A DNA stretch of 64,000 nt from Microbacterium sp. LWH13-1.2 (GCF_038397735.1 NZ_CP151635.1:3596001-3660000); one strand, 5' to 3'; counted from the first letter of the stretch, positions 24,819-33,607 are shown. The notes: a model not told the origin generated them from the sequence alone. Translations and numbers: made by a program.

Positions 24819-25820
24819 ATGGTCGTCACGAGTCGTGATGTGGCCCGCTTGGCGGGTGTCTCGCAGCCGACGGTGTCTCGGGCGCTGCGCGACGATGCGC
24901 GGGTGTCCGAGGCGACGAAGCTCCGGGTGCGCGAAGCGGCCCAGCTGCTGGGCTACGTGCCGAGCGAGGCGGGGCGTGCCCTGTCGTCGGGTCGAACCCG
25001 GCGCATCGGCCTGCTGCTGACCGATCTCGACAACCAGTTCTACTCGCACATCATCGCCCCGGTGCACCGGGAGCTCGAGACCCTCGGCTACCAGCTGATG
25101 CTGCACACCGAGTCGGCCGACAACGACACGATCGTCGAACGGCTGCTCGCCAACGGTCTCGACGGCGTGATCCTCGCGACCACCACGGTCGAGTCCGTCG
25201 CACCGTTGCGCCTGAAGGACCGCGGCCTGCCGTTCGTGTACTTCAATCGCACCGGCTCGTTCGTCGAGGCGGATGCCACCGTCGTCGATCCCGCGCCGGG
25301 CTATCGCGACGCTGTCCGGCGGGCGGTCGAGCTCGGTCACACGCGCGTGGGAGCGGTGCTCGGACCGAGCAACACCAGCACGGCGCAGAGCCGGGAGGCG
25401 GCCTTGCGCGACGCCCTCGTCGCCGAGGGCGTGACGCTGCACGAGAGCGATGTGCGGCGGGTTCCGTACGGAGCAGCTGAGGGTGAGGCGGCGGCATCCG
25501 AGATCCTCGCCGGAGCGGACCGCCCGACCCTCCTGTTCTGCGGCAACGACGTGGTCGCATACGGGGCGCTCAACGCCGCCCACCGCGCGGGTCTGCGTGT
25601 GCCGGAGGACCTCTCGGTCCTCGGCTTCGACGATCTGCCCGAGGCTGCCTGGCCCATCATCGACCTGGCCACGATCGGATACGACATCGCCGGCATGGCG
25701 CGCGCCGCCGCAGACCTCATCGTGCGTCGCATCGAGGACCCGGACGCCGCACTCGAGAAGACGCGGTTCGAATCCGCTTTCGTGCCGCGGCGCACTCTCG
25801 CGGCCCCGCACGCCGGCTGA
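24819..25820 (+). CDS. LacI-family transcriptional regulator of the catabolic cluster
   Basis: A 333-residue LacI/GalR regulator. The N-terminal HTH and hinge read TSRDVARLAGVSQPTVSRALRDDARVSEATK, with the LGYVPSEAGRALSSGRT hinge. The periplasmic-binding-like effector domain includes RRIGLLLTDLDNQFY and the closing LSVLGFDDLPEAAW. The ATG at 24819 has GGGGGAGG 6 bp upstream; the longer frame runs through the operators. Five TGCATACGYATAC-type sites lie in front of the importer, of the hisD-like/lacI pair and of the SnoaL gene, so it is the likely local regulator. The effector is probably the imported compound. Confidence 0.92.
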   Translation: MVVTSRDVARLAGVSQPTVSRALRDDARVSEATKLRVREAAQLLGYVPSEAGRALSSGRTRRIGLLLTDLDNQFYSHIIAPVHRELETLGYQLMLHTESADNDTIVERLLANGLDGVILATTTVESVAPLRLKDRGLPFVYFNRTGSFVEADATVVDPAPGYRDAVRRAVELGHTRVGAVLGPSNTSTAQSREAALRDALVAEGVTLHESDVRRVPYGAAEGEAAASEILAGADRPTLLFCGNDVVAYGALNAAHRAGLRVPEDLSVLGFDDLPEAAWPIIDLATIGYDIAGMARAAADLIVRRIEDPDAALEKTRFESAFVPRRTLAAPHAG

Positions 25821-25876
25821 CCCCGCCGCTCGGCGATGATCACCGTGTGCGCTGGATCTTCTCTTGCGCTGGTTTG

Positions 25877-25890
25877 TGCATACGCATACA
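25877..25890 (+). promoter_or_regulatory. LacI-type operator ahead of the SnoaL-bicupin-nitrilase operon
   Basis: TGCATACGCATACA at 25877-25890 matches the sites at 17910 and 24734. It lies 66 bp before the GTG start of the SnoaL gene and brings this operon under the same repressor. Confidence 0.65.
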
Positions 25891-25955
25891 CTGACGAAGA
25901 CGGAGCCAGCGATCACCGATGAACCGCAGCTTCGCATCCTGAAGGAGTGAAAAGC

Positions 25956-26936
25956 GTGTCTCTCGACCCGGTTGCTTACCTGCCGTACCAAGACCCCGAC
26001 GACTTCATCCGTGAGGTCACCGATCTGATCTGGGTCGATCGGTCGATCAGCTTCATCCGTGAAAACTACGAGCCCGACTCGATCGTGCACGGCGCCTACG
26101 GCACCTCGACCACGCGGCAGGAGGTCATCGAGGGAACGCTCATGCGCATCTCGGCGACCCCCGATCGCACCGGGCAGGCGGAGGACGTCATCTGGGAGGC
26201 ACGCGGCGACGACGCGTTCCTCAGCTCGCACCTCGTGCTCTCGGGTCATCTGCAGACGTCATCCCACAGCCGCACCATCGCCAACTGCCTCTACCGCAAG
26301 GGCCGCATGGTCGAGGAATGGGTCGTGCGCGATTCGCTCGCCGGGGCGCTCGAGCGCGGCGACGACCTCGATGAGCTGGCCCGTGCGCAGGCCTTCCGTG
26401 GCTACTCGGGCTCGTGGCTCGAGTCGGCACCCGCCGATCCGATCGCGAAGGGCGACTCGGGCGTGCGGCCCGACGACTACCGCTCCGAGGTCGAGACCGT
26501 GATCGACATGATCCAGACGGTGTGGAACGAGCGCGACCTGCAGAAGGTCGAGAAGTTCTTCCACCGCGACCTCGTGCTGCTGACGGTGGGCAACCGCGTC
26601 GTCATCCGCCCCGAGGGCTACCGCCGCGCGCTGCTGCGCTTCCTCGAGTCGTTCCCCGCTGGGCAGTTCGAGATCCGCGACATCCAGACCAACTACGACG
26701 TGCGGTACGCAGGCCTCCGCGTCGCGGTCACGTGGAAGTTCGTCGGCGACTACAACGGCGTCCCCAACTACGGCAGCCTCACCGGCAAGCCGATCGACCT
26801 GATCGGCATCTCGCAGTTCACGTTCCACCAGGGAGCCCTCGTCAAGGAGGTGCGCCTCTGGGACGACATCGCCCTGCGCGCTCAGATCGCGGGCGTCCGC
26901 GGCGACGAGCCCGCAGCATTCAGCAACATCTACTGA
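25956..26936 (+). CDS. tandem SnoaL-like (NTF2-fold) protein
   Basis: A 326-residue cytoplasmic protein made of two NTF2-like domains, about residues 15-145 (VDRSISFIRENYEPDSIVHGAYG) and 170-310 (IDMIQTVWNERDLQKVEKFFHRDLVLL), each with the opening helix and following beta-sheet of SnoaL-type polyketide cyclases. Single-domain relatives include isomerases, hydratases and cyclases. The GTG at 25956 is chosen because GAAGGAG lies 8 bp upstream. It is first in an operon with a bicupin and a nitrilase and follows a LacI-type operator. The activity is unknown; fusion of two SnoaL domains is less usual. Confidence 0.78.
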   Translation: MSLDPVAYLPYQDPDDFIREVTDLIWVDRSISFIRENYEPDSIVHGAYGTSTTRQEVIEGTLMRISATPDRTGQAEDVIWEARGDDAFLSSHLVLSGHLQTSSHSRTIANCLYRKGRMVEEWVVRDSLAGALERGDDLDELARAQAFRGYSGSWLESAPADPIAKGDSGVRPDDYRSEVETVIDMIQTVWNERDLQKVEKFFHRDLVLLTVGNRVVIRPEGYRRALLRFLESFPAGQFEIRDIQTNYDVRYAGLRVAVTWKFVGDYNGVPNYGSLTGKPIDLIGISQFTFHQGALVKEVRLWDDIALRAQIAGVRGDEPAAFSNIY

Positions 26937-26966
26937 TCAGCGACTGATCGACAGGGAGAAGAAGAA

Positions 26967-28136
26967 ATGAGCAACGCCATCGTCGACCAGGTCGACGTCA
27001 TCGTCCCCGCGGACGAGATCGAACGCCGCACCATCCGTCGCACCGACTGGGTGCCGTGCAACTCGGCCTTCATCGACTGCCGGACCCCGGGGTCGGACCG
27101 CAAGGAGAACTACTCCTTCATCGGTGCCGGCGTCTCGCAGAACGCGAGCCAGTACGTGAACCTCGAGGTGAACCACGGCTTCAACACCGGAGCCGCCGGC
27201 ATGCCGAACGGCATCTCGAACAACCTGCACCTGCACTTCACGGCAGAGGTGTTCATCAACCTCGGCGGCGAGTTCCGGCTCCGGTGGGGCGTCGACGGCA
27301 AGCAGGGCGAGTACATCAGCCACGACGGTGACATCGTCACGATCCCCACCTGGATCTTCCGCGGCTTCACGAACGAGGGGCCGGACGACGGCATCCTCTA
27401 CACGGTGCTCGGTCGCGACGACAACGGCGGCATCATCTGGGGCCCGTCTGTGCTGCGCGAGGCCGAGTCCTACGGGCTGCACCTCACGGCCGACAACAAG
27501 CTCATCGACACGGTCGCGGGCGATGTGCTGCCCGACGACGTGCCGCTGATCACGCCGATGAAGCAGCACTACATCGACGAGCTCACGACCTACACGGTCG
27601 ACGACATGCGCTCGCGTGTGATCCAACCGGGTGACCGCAAGTACTCGTCGGCGGCACTGCTCTGCGCGGCGGTCGACGGCGGCCGGGTCGAGCTCGCCAC
27701 CGCCATCGGCTACGGCATGAGCGAGAACCGTCGCCAGGTGCCGAACGTGACCGAGCCGCACTCGTTCACCCTCGCGTGGGTGCGTGCCGAGGCGGGCCAG
27801 GGCGTGCTCCGTCACCGCCACGACAAGACGCAGGCGCTGCTGTTCAAGACCGGCCGGTGGGAGGTCACCCTCAACGGCGACCCGTCGACCGCGGTCACGC
27901 TCGGCGCGGGCGACACGTTCTCGGTACCCGAGGGCAGCTGGCGCTCGTACGTCTGCGTCGAGGGCGACGAGACCGGCACCGGAACCGTGCTCGTCATCAA
28001 CGGCGGCGACGACCGCGTCTACCTCGAGTGGGCTCCCGAGGTCGTCGAGGCCGCAGCCGCCGCCGACTGGACCATCGACCCCAACGGCTACCTGGCCCCG
28101 CTCGGAGTGATGGTCACCGCCACCGAAGATGACTGA
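26967..28136 (+). CDS. bicupin protein
   Basis: A 389-residue protein with two cupin barrels. The first holds LHLHFTAEVFINLGG, that is HxHx4E followed by Gly, at about residues 90-105. The second holds LRHRHDKTQALLFKTG, HxHx3Q, at about residues 281-296, with Gln replacing the usual Glu. Both could bind a metal, so a dioxygenase, isomerase or decarboxylase role is possible. The N-terminal barrel has additional sequence (PCNSAFIDCRTPGSDRKENY). There is no signal peptide. It lies between the SnoaL and nitrilase genes and overlaps the nitrilase start by 8 bp, so it is firmly part of the pathway. Confidence 0.75.
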   Translation: MSNAIVDQVDVIVPADEIERRTIRRTDWVPCNSAFIDCRTPGSDRKENYSFIGAGVSQNASQYVNLEVNHGFNTGAAGMPNGISNNLHLHFTAEVFINLGGEFRLRWGVDGKQGEYISHDGDIVTIPTWIFRGFTNEGPDDGILYTVLGRDDNGGIIWGPSVLREAESYGLHLTADNKLIDTVAGDVLPDDVPLITPMKQHYIDELTTYTVDDMRSRVIQPGDRKYSSAALLCAAVDGGRVELATAIGYGMSENRRQVPNVTEPHSFTLAWVRAEAGQGVLRHRHDKTQALLFKTGRWEVTLNGDPSTAVTLGAGDTFSVPEGSWRSYVCVEGDETGTGTVLVINGGDDRVYLEWAPEVVEAAAAADWTIDPNGYLAPLGVMVTATEDD

Positions 28137-29019
28137 TAATGCAGGGGCGCGAGGGGCTTCCGGCTCCTCGCGCCTCGGCGACTCCTCGGCCCTCTCTGCG
28201 AACGACGCAGGTGGGGCGGATACAGCGGCGCTGCGCGTCGCGGCGCTGTCGCCCGAGATCGTCATCGGCGATCTGGAGGGCAACCTCGACCGCATCCGCT
28301 CGGCGATATCGGCGGCCGCCCGGCGGGAGGCGCAGCTGATCGTGCTGCCGGAGCTCGCCACGAGCGGTTATGTGTTCACGGATCAGGACGAAGCGCGGGG
28401 TGCGGCGATGAGCGCCGACGACCCTCGATGGTCGACGCTGCAGCAGGTGATCCCCGACGATGCCGTCGTCGTGGTGGGATACGCCGAGAGCGACGGCGAC
28501 CTGCTGTTCAACACCGCCGCCGTGCTCACCCGCGATCGACGTCTCGCCGACTATCGCAAGTCGCACCTGTGGGGCGGCGAGAAGCTGGTCTTCGACAGCG
28601 GCGCGGAAGCCGGGGTCGTGGTCGATGCGCCGTTCGGTCGACTCGGCGTGGCGCTCTGCTACGACAACGAGTTCCCCGAGGTGCCTCGTCGCCTCGCGCT
28701 CGCCGGCGCCGATGTGCTCGCGCTTCCGGTCAACTGGCCGCTCGTGCCTCGCCCTGAGGGTGAGCACGCTCCCGAGCTGATCCAGGCGATGGCGTCGGCG
28801 CGGTCGTCGAGACTGCCGGTCGTGATCGCCGACCGGTGGGGAGCCGAGCGCGGGGTCGACTGGACCGACGGCACGGCGATCATCGACGAGCAGGGCTGGA
28901 TCGTCGCCTTCCGCGCCGTGATGGGGGCGACCGCCGTTCTTTCGCTCGACGCCGCGCGCAGCAAGGCGCTACCGCCGCACAACGACCTGTTCGCCGACCG
29001 TCGGGCCGACCTGTACTGA
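28129..29019 (+). CDS. nitrilase/omega-amidase superfamily carbon-nitrogen hydrolase
   Basis: A 296-residue C-N hydrolase. The Glu-Lys-Cys triad is complete: Glu75 in VLPELATSGY, Lys144 in YRKSHLWGGE and Cys177 in ALCYDNEFPE. DNEFPE rather than the YDxRFPE of omega-amidases leaves amide, nitrile or carbamoyl substrates open. About 30 low-complexity N-terminal residues precede the domain, so the true start could be further in. It ends the LacI-controlled operon and is convergent with a LysR gene. The chemistry suggests that the imported compound, or an intermediate, contains an amide or nitrile bond. Confidence 0.87.
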   Translation: MTDNAGARGASGSSRLGDSSALSANDAGGADTAALRVAALSPEIVIGDLEGNLDRIRSAISAAARREAQLIVLPELATSGYVFTDQDEARGAAMSADDPRWSTLQQVIPDDAVVVVGYAESDGDLLFNTAAVLTRDRRLADYRKSHLWGGEKLVFDSGAEAGVVVDAPFGRLGVALCYDNEFPEVPRRLALAGADVLALPVNWPLVPRPEGEHAPELIQAMASARSSRLPVVIADRWGAERGVDWTDGTAIIDEQGWIVAFRAVMGATAVLSLDAARSKALPPHNDLFADRRADLY

Positions 29020-29033
29020 GTGGAAATCCGGCG

Positions 29034-29960
29034 TCAGTCGAGCGCCGTGCGCCCCTCGTGCTCGGGCAGGCGTTCGCGCAGCATCCGCTCTGCCAACTCG
29101 GCGAGCTTCTGCGTCGCGGGTGACAACAGCACACCCTCTCGCTGCACGAGTGCGATGGTGTCGTGCATCGGTTCGGCGAACGGGAAGGTGCGGATGCCGA
29201 CGGGGAACCCCTCGGACTCGGCGATCGAGCGCGACACGATCGTGTCGGCGGTGCCCGCCGCGACCAGACTGAGGGCCGTCTCGACATGCTCGACCTCGAC
29301 CGCCGGTTCGATCGTCAGCCCCCGGAGTCTTGCGCGTTCGAGGAGCTGGCGTCTGGTCGGGTCATCCCACCCGGCGAACGCGTCGTAGAGCACGAGCTTG
29401 GCGTCGGCGAACTCCTCTGTCGTAACGGGGCCCGCCTCGGGCTCGCGCGTGGCTGAGGCGTAGAGCACCTCGTCGCGGAACAGCGGGCGCACCTCGAGGC
29501 CGTCTTCATCGACCGGCAGCACGAGCAGGCCGGCCTCGAGTTCGCCGGCGGCGATCGAACGAGCCACATGTGCGGAGTTGATGCCGACCAGCCGCAGTCG
29601 CACGTTCGGATGCCGGTGGTGGAAGGTCTCGGCGAGATCGGCGAGTGCGTAGTACGCCGCGTTGCGCAGCACGCCGAAGGTGCAGGTGCCACGATCGAGC
29701 GACGCGAGCGCCTGGATCGTGTCGATGCCGTTCTGCACCGCGCTCACCGCCTGCGCAGCGTGCGGTCGCAGTTCGAGCGCTGCGGATGTCGGCACGAGAC
29801 GTCTGCTCCCGCGGGCGAACAGCGCGACGCCGAGTTCGCGCTCGAGCCGCGCGACCAGCTCGGATACGGATGCCTGCGTCATCCCGAGGCTCTTCGCGGC
29901 CGCCGTGAAAGAGCCGTCGTCGAGAGCAGCGAGAAAGGCCGTGAGCTGGGTGATCGTCAC
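29034..29960 (-). CDS. LysR-family transcriptional regulator
   Basis: A 308-residue LTTR. The N-terminal HTH is TITQLTAFLAALDDGSFTAAAKSLGMTQASVSELVARLERELGVALF-type sequence, followed by the linker helix and a LysR substrate-binding domain (TCTFGVLRNAAYYALADLAETFHHRHPNVRLRL). I chose the GTG at 29960; a TTG two codons upstream is also possible. It is divergent, 76 bp apart, from the second hisD-like gene, which is the standard layout for an LTTR and its target, so it likely activates that gene with a coinducer from the pathway. Confidence 0.88.
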   Translation of the reverse strand: MTITQLTAFLAALDDGSFTAAAKSLGMTQASVSELVARLERELGVALFARGSRRLVPTSAALELRPHAAQAVSAVQNGIDTIQALASLDRGTCTFGVLRNAAYYALADLAETFHHRHPNVRLRLVGINSAHVARSIAAGELEAGLLVLPVDEDGLEVRPLFRDEVLYASATREPEAGPVTTEEFADAKLVLYDAFAGWDDPTRRQLLERARLRGLTIEPAVEVEHVETALSLVAAGTADTIVSRSIAESEGFPVGIRTFPFAEPMHDTIALVQREGVLLSPATQKLAELAERMLRERLPEHEGRTALD

Positions 29961-30036
29961 ACCCAATGGTAAACCCGATGGCTAGCGCAGGATCACCAGG
30001 GTTGTCTCGTGGATCAGTCGGATCTAGCCTTCCTGC

Positions 30037-31353
30037 ATGCGTTACTCCTCAGCAGTGCTCGCCCGCTTCGACGGCGACTTCCATCACCTCAAGACCCCGC
30101 TCATCGATGCGCCCGCCGCGCAGCGCGATCCCGCCGTCATCGAAACCGTGACCACCATGCTCGCCGACATCCGCGAGCGAGGCCTCGACGCCGTGCTCGA
30201 CTATGCGCGAAAGCTCGACAACTACCAGGGCACCGACATCGAGCTCACCGCCGAGCAGATCGCGAGCAGCGGAGACCGGCTCGACCCGGATCTGCGTGCG
30301 GCGATCGAACTGGGCGCCGAGCGCACGCAGGCCTTCGCTCGCGCCTCCCGCGAGCACCTGACGGACTTCGAGACCGAGTTCGTTCCCGGCATCGTGACCG
30401 GCGCGAAGTACATCCCCGTCTCGCGTGTGGGTGCGTACCTTCCGGCGGGCCGCTTCCCGCTCACGGCCAGCGCCTTCATGACGGTCGGAGTGGCCAAGGC
30501 CGCCGGGGTGCCGACCGTGATCGCCTGCACGCCCCCGCAGCCCGACGGCGGAGCGAATGACGCCGTCGTCTACGCGGCGCACCTCTCGGGCGTCGACCGC
30601 GTGTTCGTGATCGGGGGAGTGCAGGCGCTCGCGGCGATGGCCTACGGCCTGCTCGGAGATCTGCCCGTCGACATGCTCGTCGGTGCCGGCAACGCGTTCG
30701 TCGCGGAGGCCAAGCGTCAGCTGTTCGGCACGGTCGCGATCGACCTGCTCGCCGGTCCCAGCGAAGTGGCCGTCATCTCGGACGAGACGGCCGACCCCGT
30801 GCTCGTCGCCGCCGACCTGCTGGGGCAGGCCGAGCACGGGCCGAACTCGCCCGCGGCGCTCATCACGACATCCGAAGAGCACGGTCATGCCGTGATCGCC
30901 GAGATCGAACGGCAGCTCGAGACGCTGGCGACCGTCGACATCGCGGGCGCCGCGTGGCGCGACTACGGCGTCGTCACGGTCGCGAAGGATCGCGAGACCG
31001 CTGCGGCCCTCATGGACGATCTCGCCCCCGAGCACCTCGAACTGCTCACGGCCGACGACGACTGGTACCACGAGAATCTGCACAACTACGGCTCGATCTT
31101 CCTCGGGCCGTGGAGCACCGTCGCCTACTCCGACAAGGGGATGGCGGGCACCAATCACGTGCTGCCGACAGCTGGCGGCGCCAAGCACAGCGCTGGCCTC
31201 TCGGTGTCGCGCTTCCTCAAGCCGCTCACCTATCAGCGCATCAGCCGCGAGGCGACGCCGGAGCTCGCGAACGCGGTGCAGGTGATCTCGGACTCCGAGG
31301 GCATGGCGGCGCACAGCGCGACGGCCACGCTGCGGCTGGACCGCCTCGCGTGA
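30037..31353 (+). CDS. second histidinol-dehydrogenase-like enzyme
   Basis: A 438-residue HisD-fold dehydrogenase, clearly paralogous but not close to the first copy. The catalytic Glu-His is in LAPEHLELL, zinc ligands are in GQAEHGPNSPAA and YSDKGMAGTNHVLPT, and a C-terminal His is in MAAHSATATLRL, as in genuine HisD. GAYLPAGRFPLTASAF and FGTVAIDLLAGPSEV are family motifs. There are no hisC/hisB neighbours, so histidine synthesis is unlikely to be its role. It is monocistronic, controlled presumably by the divergent LysR protein, and ends at two hairpin terminators. Confidence 0.82.
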   Translation: MRYSSAVLARFDGDFHHLKTPLIDAPAAQRDPAVIETVTTMLADIRERGLDAVLDYARKLDNYQGTDIELTAEQIASSGDRLDPDLRAAIELGAERTQAFARASREHLTDFETEFVPGIVTGAKYIPVSRVGAYLPAGRFPLTASAFMTVGVAKAAGVPTVIACTPPQPDGGANDAVVYAAHLSGVDRVFVIGGVQALAAMAYGLLGDLPVDMLVGAGNAFVAEAKRQLFGTVAIDLLAGPSEVAVISDETADPVLVAADLLGQAEHGPNSPAALITTSEEHGHAVIAEIERQLETLATVDIAGAAWRDYGVVTVAKDRETAAALMDDLAPEHLELLTADDDWYHENLHNYGSIFLGPWSTVAYSDKGMAGTNHVLPTAGGAKHSAGLSVSRFLKPLTYQRISREATPELANAVQVISDSEGMAAHSATATLRLDRLA

Positions 31354-31355
31354 TC

Positions 31356-31380
31356 ACCTCGGGGGTGTGACCCCCGAGGT
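31356..31380 (+). terminator. terminator after second hisD-like gene
   Basis: ACCTCGGGGGT at 31356-31366 pairs perfectly with ACCCCCGAGGT at 31370-31380 around a GTG loop, 3 bp after the stop codon. Confidence 0.75.
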
Positions 31381-31432
31381 GGCCTGATCCGGCGCCGACG
31401 GGTAGGTCGGTGCCGAATGTAGGGCCGAAACG

Positions 31433-31471
31433 CGGATGCAGGGCGAGATCGCCGATCTCGCCCTGCATCCG
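31433..31471. terminator. bidirectional terminator, 18-bp perfect stem
   Basis: An 18-bp perfect stem (arms 31433-31450 and 31454-31471, core GATGCAGGGCGAGATC) with a GCC loop lies between two convergent genes. The run TTCTTTCG follows on the plus strand. It can stop transcription from both sides. Confidence 0.85.
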
Positions 31472-31517
31472 TTCTTTCGTCCTGCAGGTGTGCCGCGCTG
31501 CGCACGGACACCGCGAC

Positions 31518-32270
31518 TCAGAGGGCGGTGTAGCCGCCGTCGACGAGGTGGTAGCTGCCGGTGATGAAGCTGGCGGCGTCGCTGGCGAGGAAGGCGATGA
31601 GGTTCGCGACCTCGTCGGCCTGACCGAGACGGCCGATCGGGTGCTTGCTGATCAGGAAGTCCTTGGCCTCGTCACCCATGGTGGCGAGCAGCGGGGTGTC
31701 GATGAAGCCGGGGCCGACGGAGTTCACGCGCACGCCCTGCGCGGAGTACTCGAGGGCGGCCGACTTGGTCATGCCTACGACCGCGTGCTTGGCGGCGACA
31801 TAGGCGGGCGAGTTCGCGAAACCGACGCTGCCGAGGATCGAGGCGATGTTCACGACAGAGCCGCCGCCGTTCGCGAGGATCGAGGGGATCTGCGCCTTCA
31901 TGTTGCGGAACACGGCGTTGAGGTTGATCGAGATGACCTTGTCCCACGCGGCGTCGTCGTATTCGGCGGTGGGGGCGGATGCTCCGCCGATGCCGGCGTT
32001 GTTCACGCCGATGCGCAGCGGGGCGAGCGTGTTCGCGAGCTCGACCGAGCTGGCGATCCAGGCGGTGTCGGTCGCATCTCCGACCGATGCCTCGGCGATG
32101 CCGCCGGCAGCGCGGATCTCGTCGACGACCGCGTTCGCGTGCTCCGCGTTCAGGTCGTTCACGACCACGGATGCGCCGTTCTGGGCGAGCAGCAGAGCGG
32201 TCGAGCGTCCGATTCCGCTGCCTGCTCCCGTCACGATCGCCGAGCGGTTCGAGACGTCGTACTGAGCCAC
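31518..32270 (-). CDS. SDR family oxidoreductase
   Basis: A 250-residue classical SDR. TGAGSGIG at residues 15-22, VVVNDLNAE with the Asp that favours NAD(H), NNAGIGG at 90-96, and catalytic Ser144, Tyr157 and Lys161 are visible. The C-terminal FLASDAASFITGSYHLVDGGYTAL is typical of glucose- or polyol-dehydrogenase-like members. It stands alone: a terminator separates it from the hisD-like gene and 116 bp separate it from the LacI gene upstream. The substrate is unknown; involvement in the neighbouring pathway is possible. Confidence 0.87.
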   Translation of the reverse strand: MAQYDVSNRSAIVTGAGSGIGRSTALLLAQNGASVVVNDLNAEHANAVVDEIRAAGGIAEASVGDATDTAWIASSVELANTLAPLRIGVNNAGIGGASAPTAEYDDAAWDKVISINLNAVFRNMKAQIPSILANGGGSVVNIASILGSVGFANSPAYVAAKHAVVGMTKSAALEYSAQGVRVNSVGPGFIDTPLLATMGDEAKDFLISKHPIGRLGQADEVANLIAFLASDAASFITGSYHLVDGGYTAL

Positions 32271-32386
32271 GAGTGACTCCTCTTCCGGACGATCGCGGTG
32301 CCGGGAGATCTTCTCGGACGGTCCGTCCTTCTCTCCAGCCTACGCCTGCGAGAGTGAGGTGGATGCGTGTGAATGGAATTTCTCGG

Positions 32387-33412
32387 TCAGCCCACGGAGC
32401 GTATCGAGGCCCGCTCGATGACCGGCATCGGGATCAGCACCGCGCCGAGCGGGCGCTCGCCGAGCAGCATCTCGACGGCCGTGCGACCCATGACGTCGTA
32501 GGGGAGCCGTGCAGTCGTCAGGCCCGGTCGCTGGAAGCTCGCGAGCTCTTCATCGTCGAACGATGCGACCGAGATATCGTCGGGAACCCGCAGCCCGCGC
32601 TCCGCGATCGCCTGGTACGTGCCGAATGCCACGCCGTCGTTGCCGGCCAGGATGGCTGTGAGGTCGGGGTGCGCGTCGAGCATCTGCAGCGTCCGCGTGT
32701 ATCCGATGTCGGGGTTCCACTCGGGGACGTCGATGATGAGCGGGTCGACGCCCGCCTCGGCGAACGCGGCGCGAATGCCGTCGAAGCGCGGCCCGATGGT
32801 GACCGAGTGCAACGGCGACGAGACCGCGCGCGGGTTGTTGCCGATCACTCCGACACGACGATGTCCGGCTTCCGTGAGCAGGCGCGCCATCGCATGGCCA
32901 GCGGTGCGTTCGTCGGGGAGCACGGAGGGGTGCCCCGTCGTCGAGGTGCCGTTGACGATCACGACGGGAACGTCGGCGGGTGTCTCAGGTACCTCGATCA
33001 TGCGGGCTCCGAGGAGTCCGATAAGGATGCCGTCGACTCGGCGATCGATCATCGCCTGGATCTCGTCCGAGATCGTCGCGTCGTCGCCCTCCGTCTCGGC
33101 GATGAGGACGGTGTGGCCGTGCTCCTTCGCCGCGGAGAGCAGGCCGCGGATCATCTCGGATGCGTAGCGGGTCACCGTGATCTGGTCGGAGATGAACCCG
33201 AGGGTCTTCGTCTTGCCGAGCCGCAGGCTCTGTGCAGCCGGGTTCGGGCGGTAGCCGAGCTCCTCGGCGGCGGCGCGGACCCGACGTGCGGCATCGGCCG
33301 AGAGGCGTGAACCGGGCCGGTCGTTCAGGATCATGCTGACGGCGGTCTTCGACATTCCCGAGAGCGCGGCGACATCGGCGAGCGTCGGCCTGCGATCGAC
33401 GTTCTTCGGCAC
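32387..33412 (-). CDS. LacI-family regulator of the fructan/sucrose operon
   Basis: A 341-residue LacI/GalR regulator. HTH: RPTLADVAALSGMSKTAVSMILNDRPGSRLS, hinge LGYRPNPAAQSLRLGKT, effector domain from TLGFISDQITVT to ISVASFDDEELASFQRPG. I use the GTG at 33412 because AGGAGG lies just upstream. It is divergent from the SBP gene; one palindrome and one near-copy lie between them, so it represses the operon and itself. Related regulators respond to sucrose, fructose or fructan fragments, which agrees with the GH32 and fructokinase genes. Confidence 0.92.
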   Translation of the reverse strand: MPKNVDRRPTLADVAALSGMSKTAVSMILNDRPGSRLSADAARRVRAAAEELGYRPNPAAQSLRLGKTKTLGFISDQITVTRYASEMIRGLLSAAKEHGHTVLIAETEGDDATISDEIQAMIDRRVDGILIGLLGARMIEVPETPADVPVVIVNGTSTTGHPSVLPDERTAGHAMARLLTEAGHRRVGVIGNNPRAVSSPLHSVTIGPRFDGIRAAFAEAGVDPLIIDVPEWNPDIGYTRTLQMLDAHPDLTAILAGNDGVAFGTYQAIAERGLRVPDDISVASFDDEELASFQRPGLTTARLPYDVMGRTAVEMLLGERPLGAVLIPMPVIERASIRSVG

Positions 33413-33476
33413 CGGCTTCCTCCTGTCGTGACATCTCCAGCTTAGGCAGTGCGCGAGACGCCTCGGAACCACCTGA

Positions 33477-33552
33477 GTTGAATTGATTTAGCAAAATGCT
33501 TGCAGCCCCCCATCCGCGATGCTAATCTCGGCGTGCTGAATCAATTCAGCAC
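33477..33552. promoter_or_regulatory. paired operators for the fructan LacI regulator
   Basis: GTGCTGAATCAATTCAGCAC at 33533-33552 is a perfect 9-2-9 palindrome. A second copy at 33477-33493, read on the minus strand as TGCTAAATCAATTCAAC, matches 15 of 17 bases. Centres are about 57 bp apart in the divergent gap, so two repressor dimers, perhaps a loop, are likely. Confidence 0.75.
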
Positions 33553-33607
33553 CTCCGCGCGGAGACTGCATCCCGCCTGCGGAGTCACTCACTCAGGAGA
33601 GAACATC

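Noticed and set aside
23387..31353. The two HisD-like genes as histidine biosynthesis genes
   Set aside because: No hisC, hisB or other his gene is near, there are two divergent copies, and each is tied to catabolic neighbours and its own regulator.
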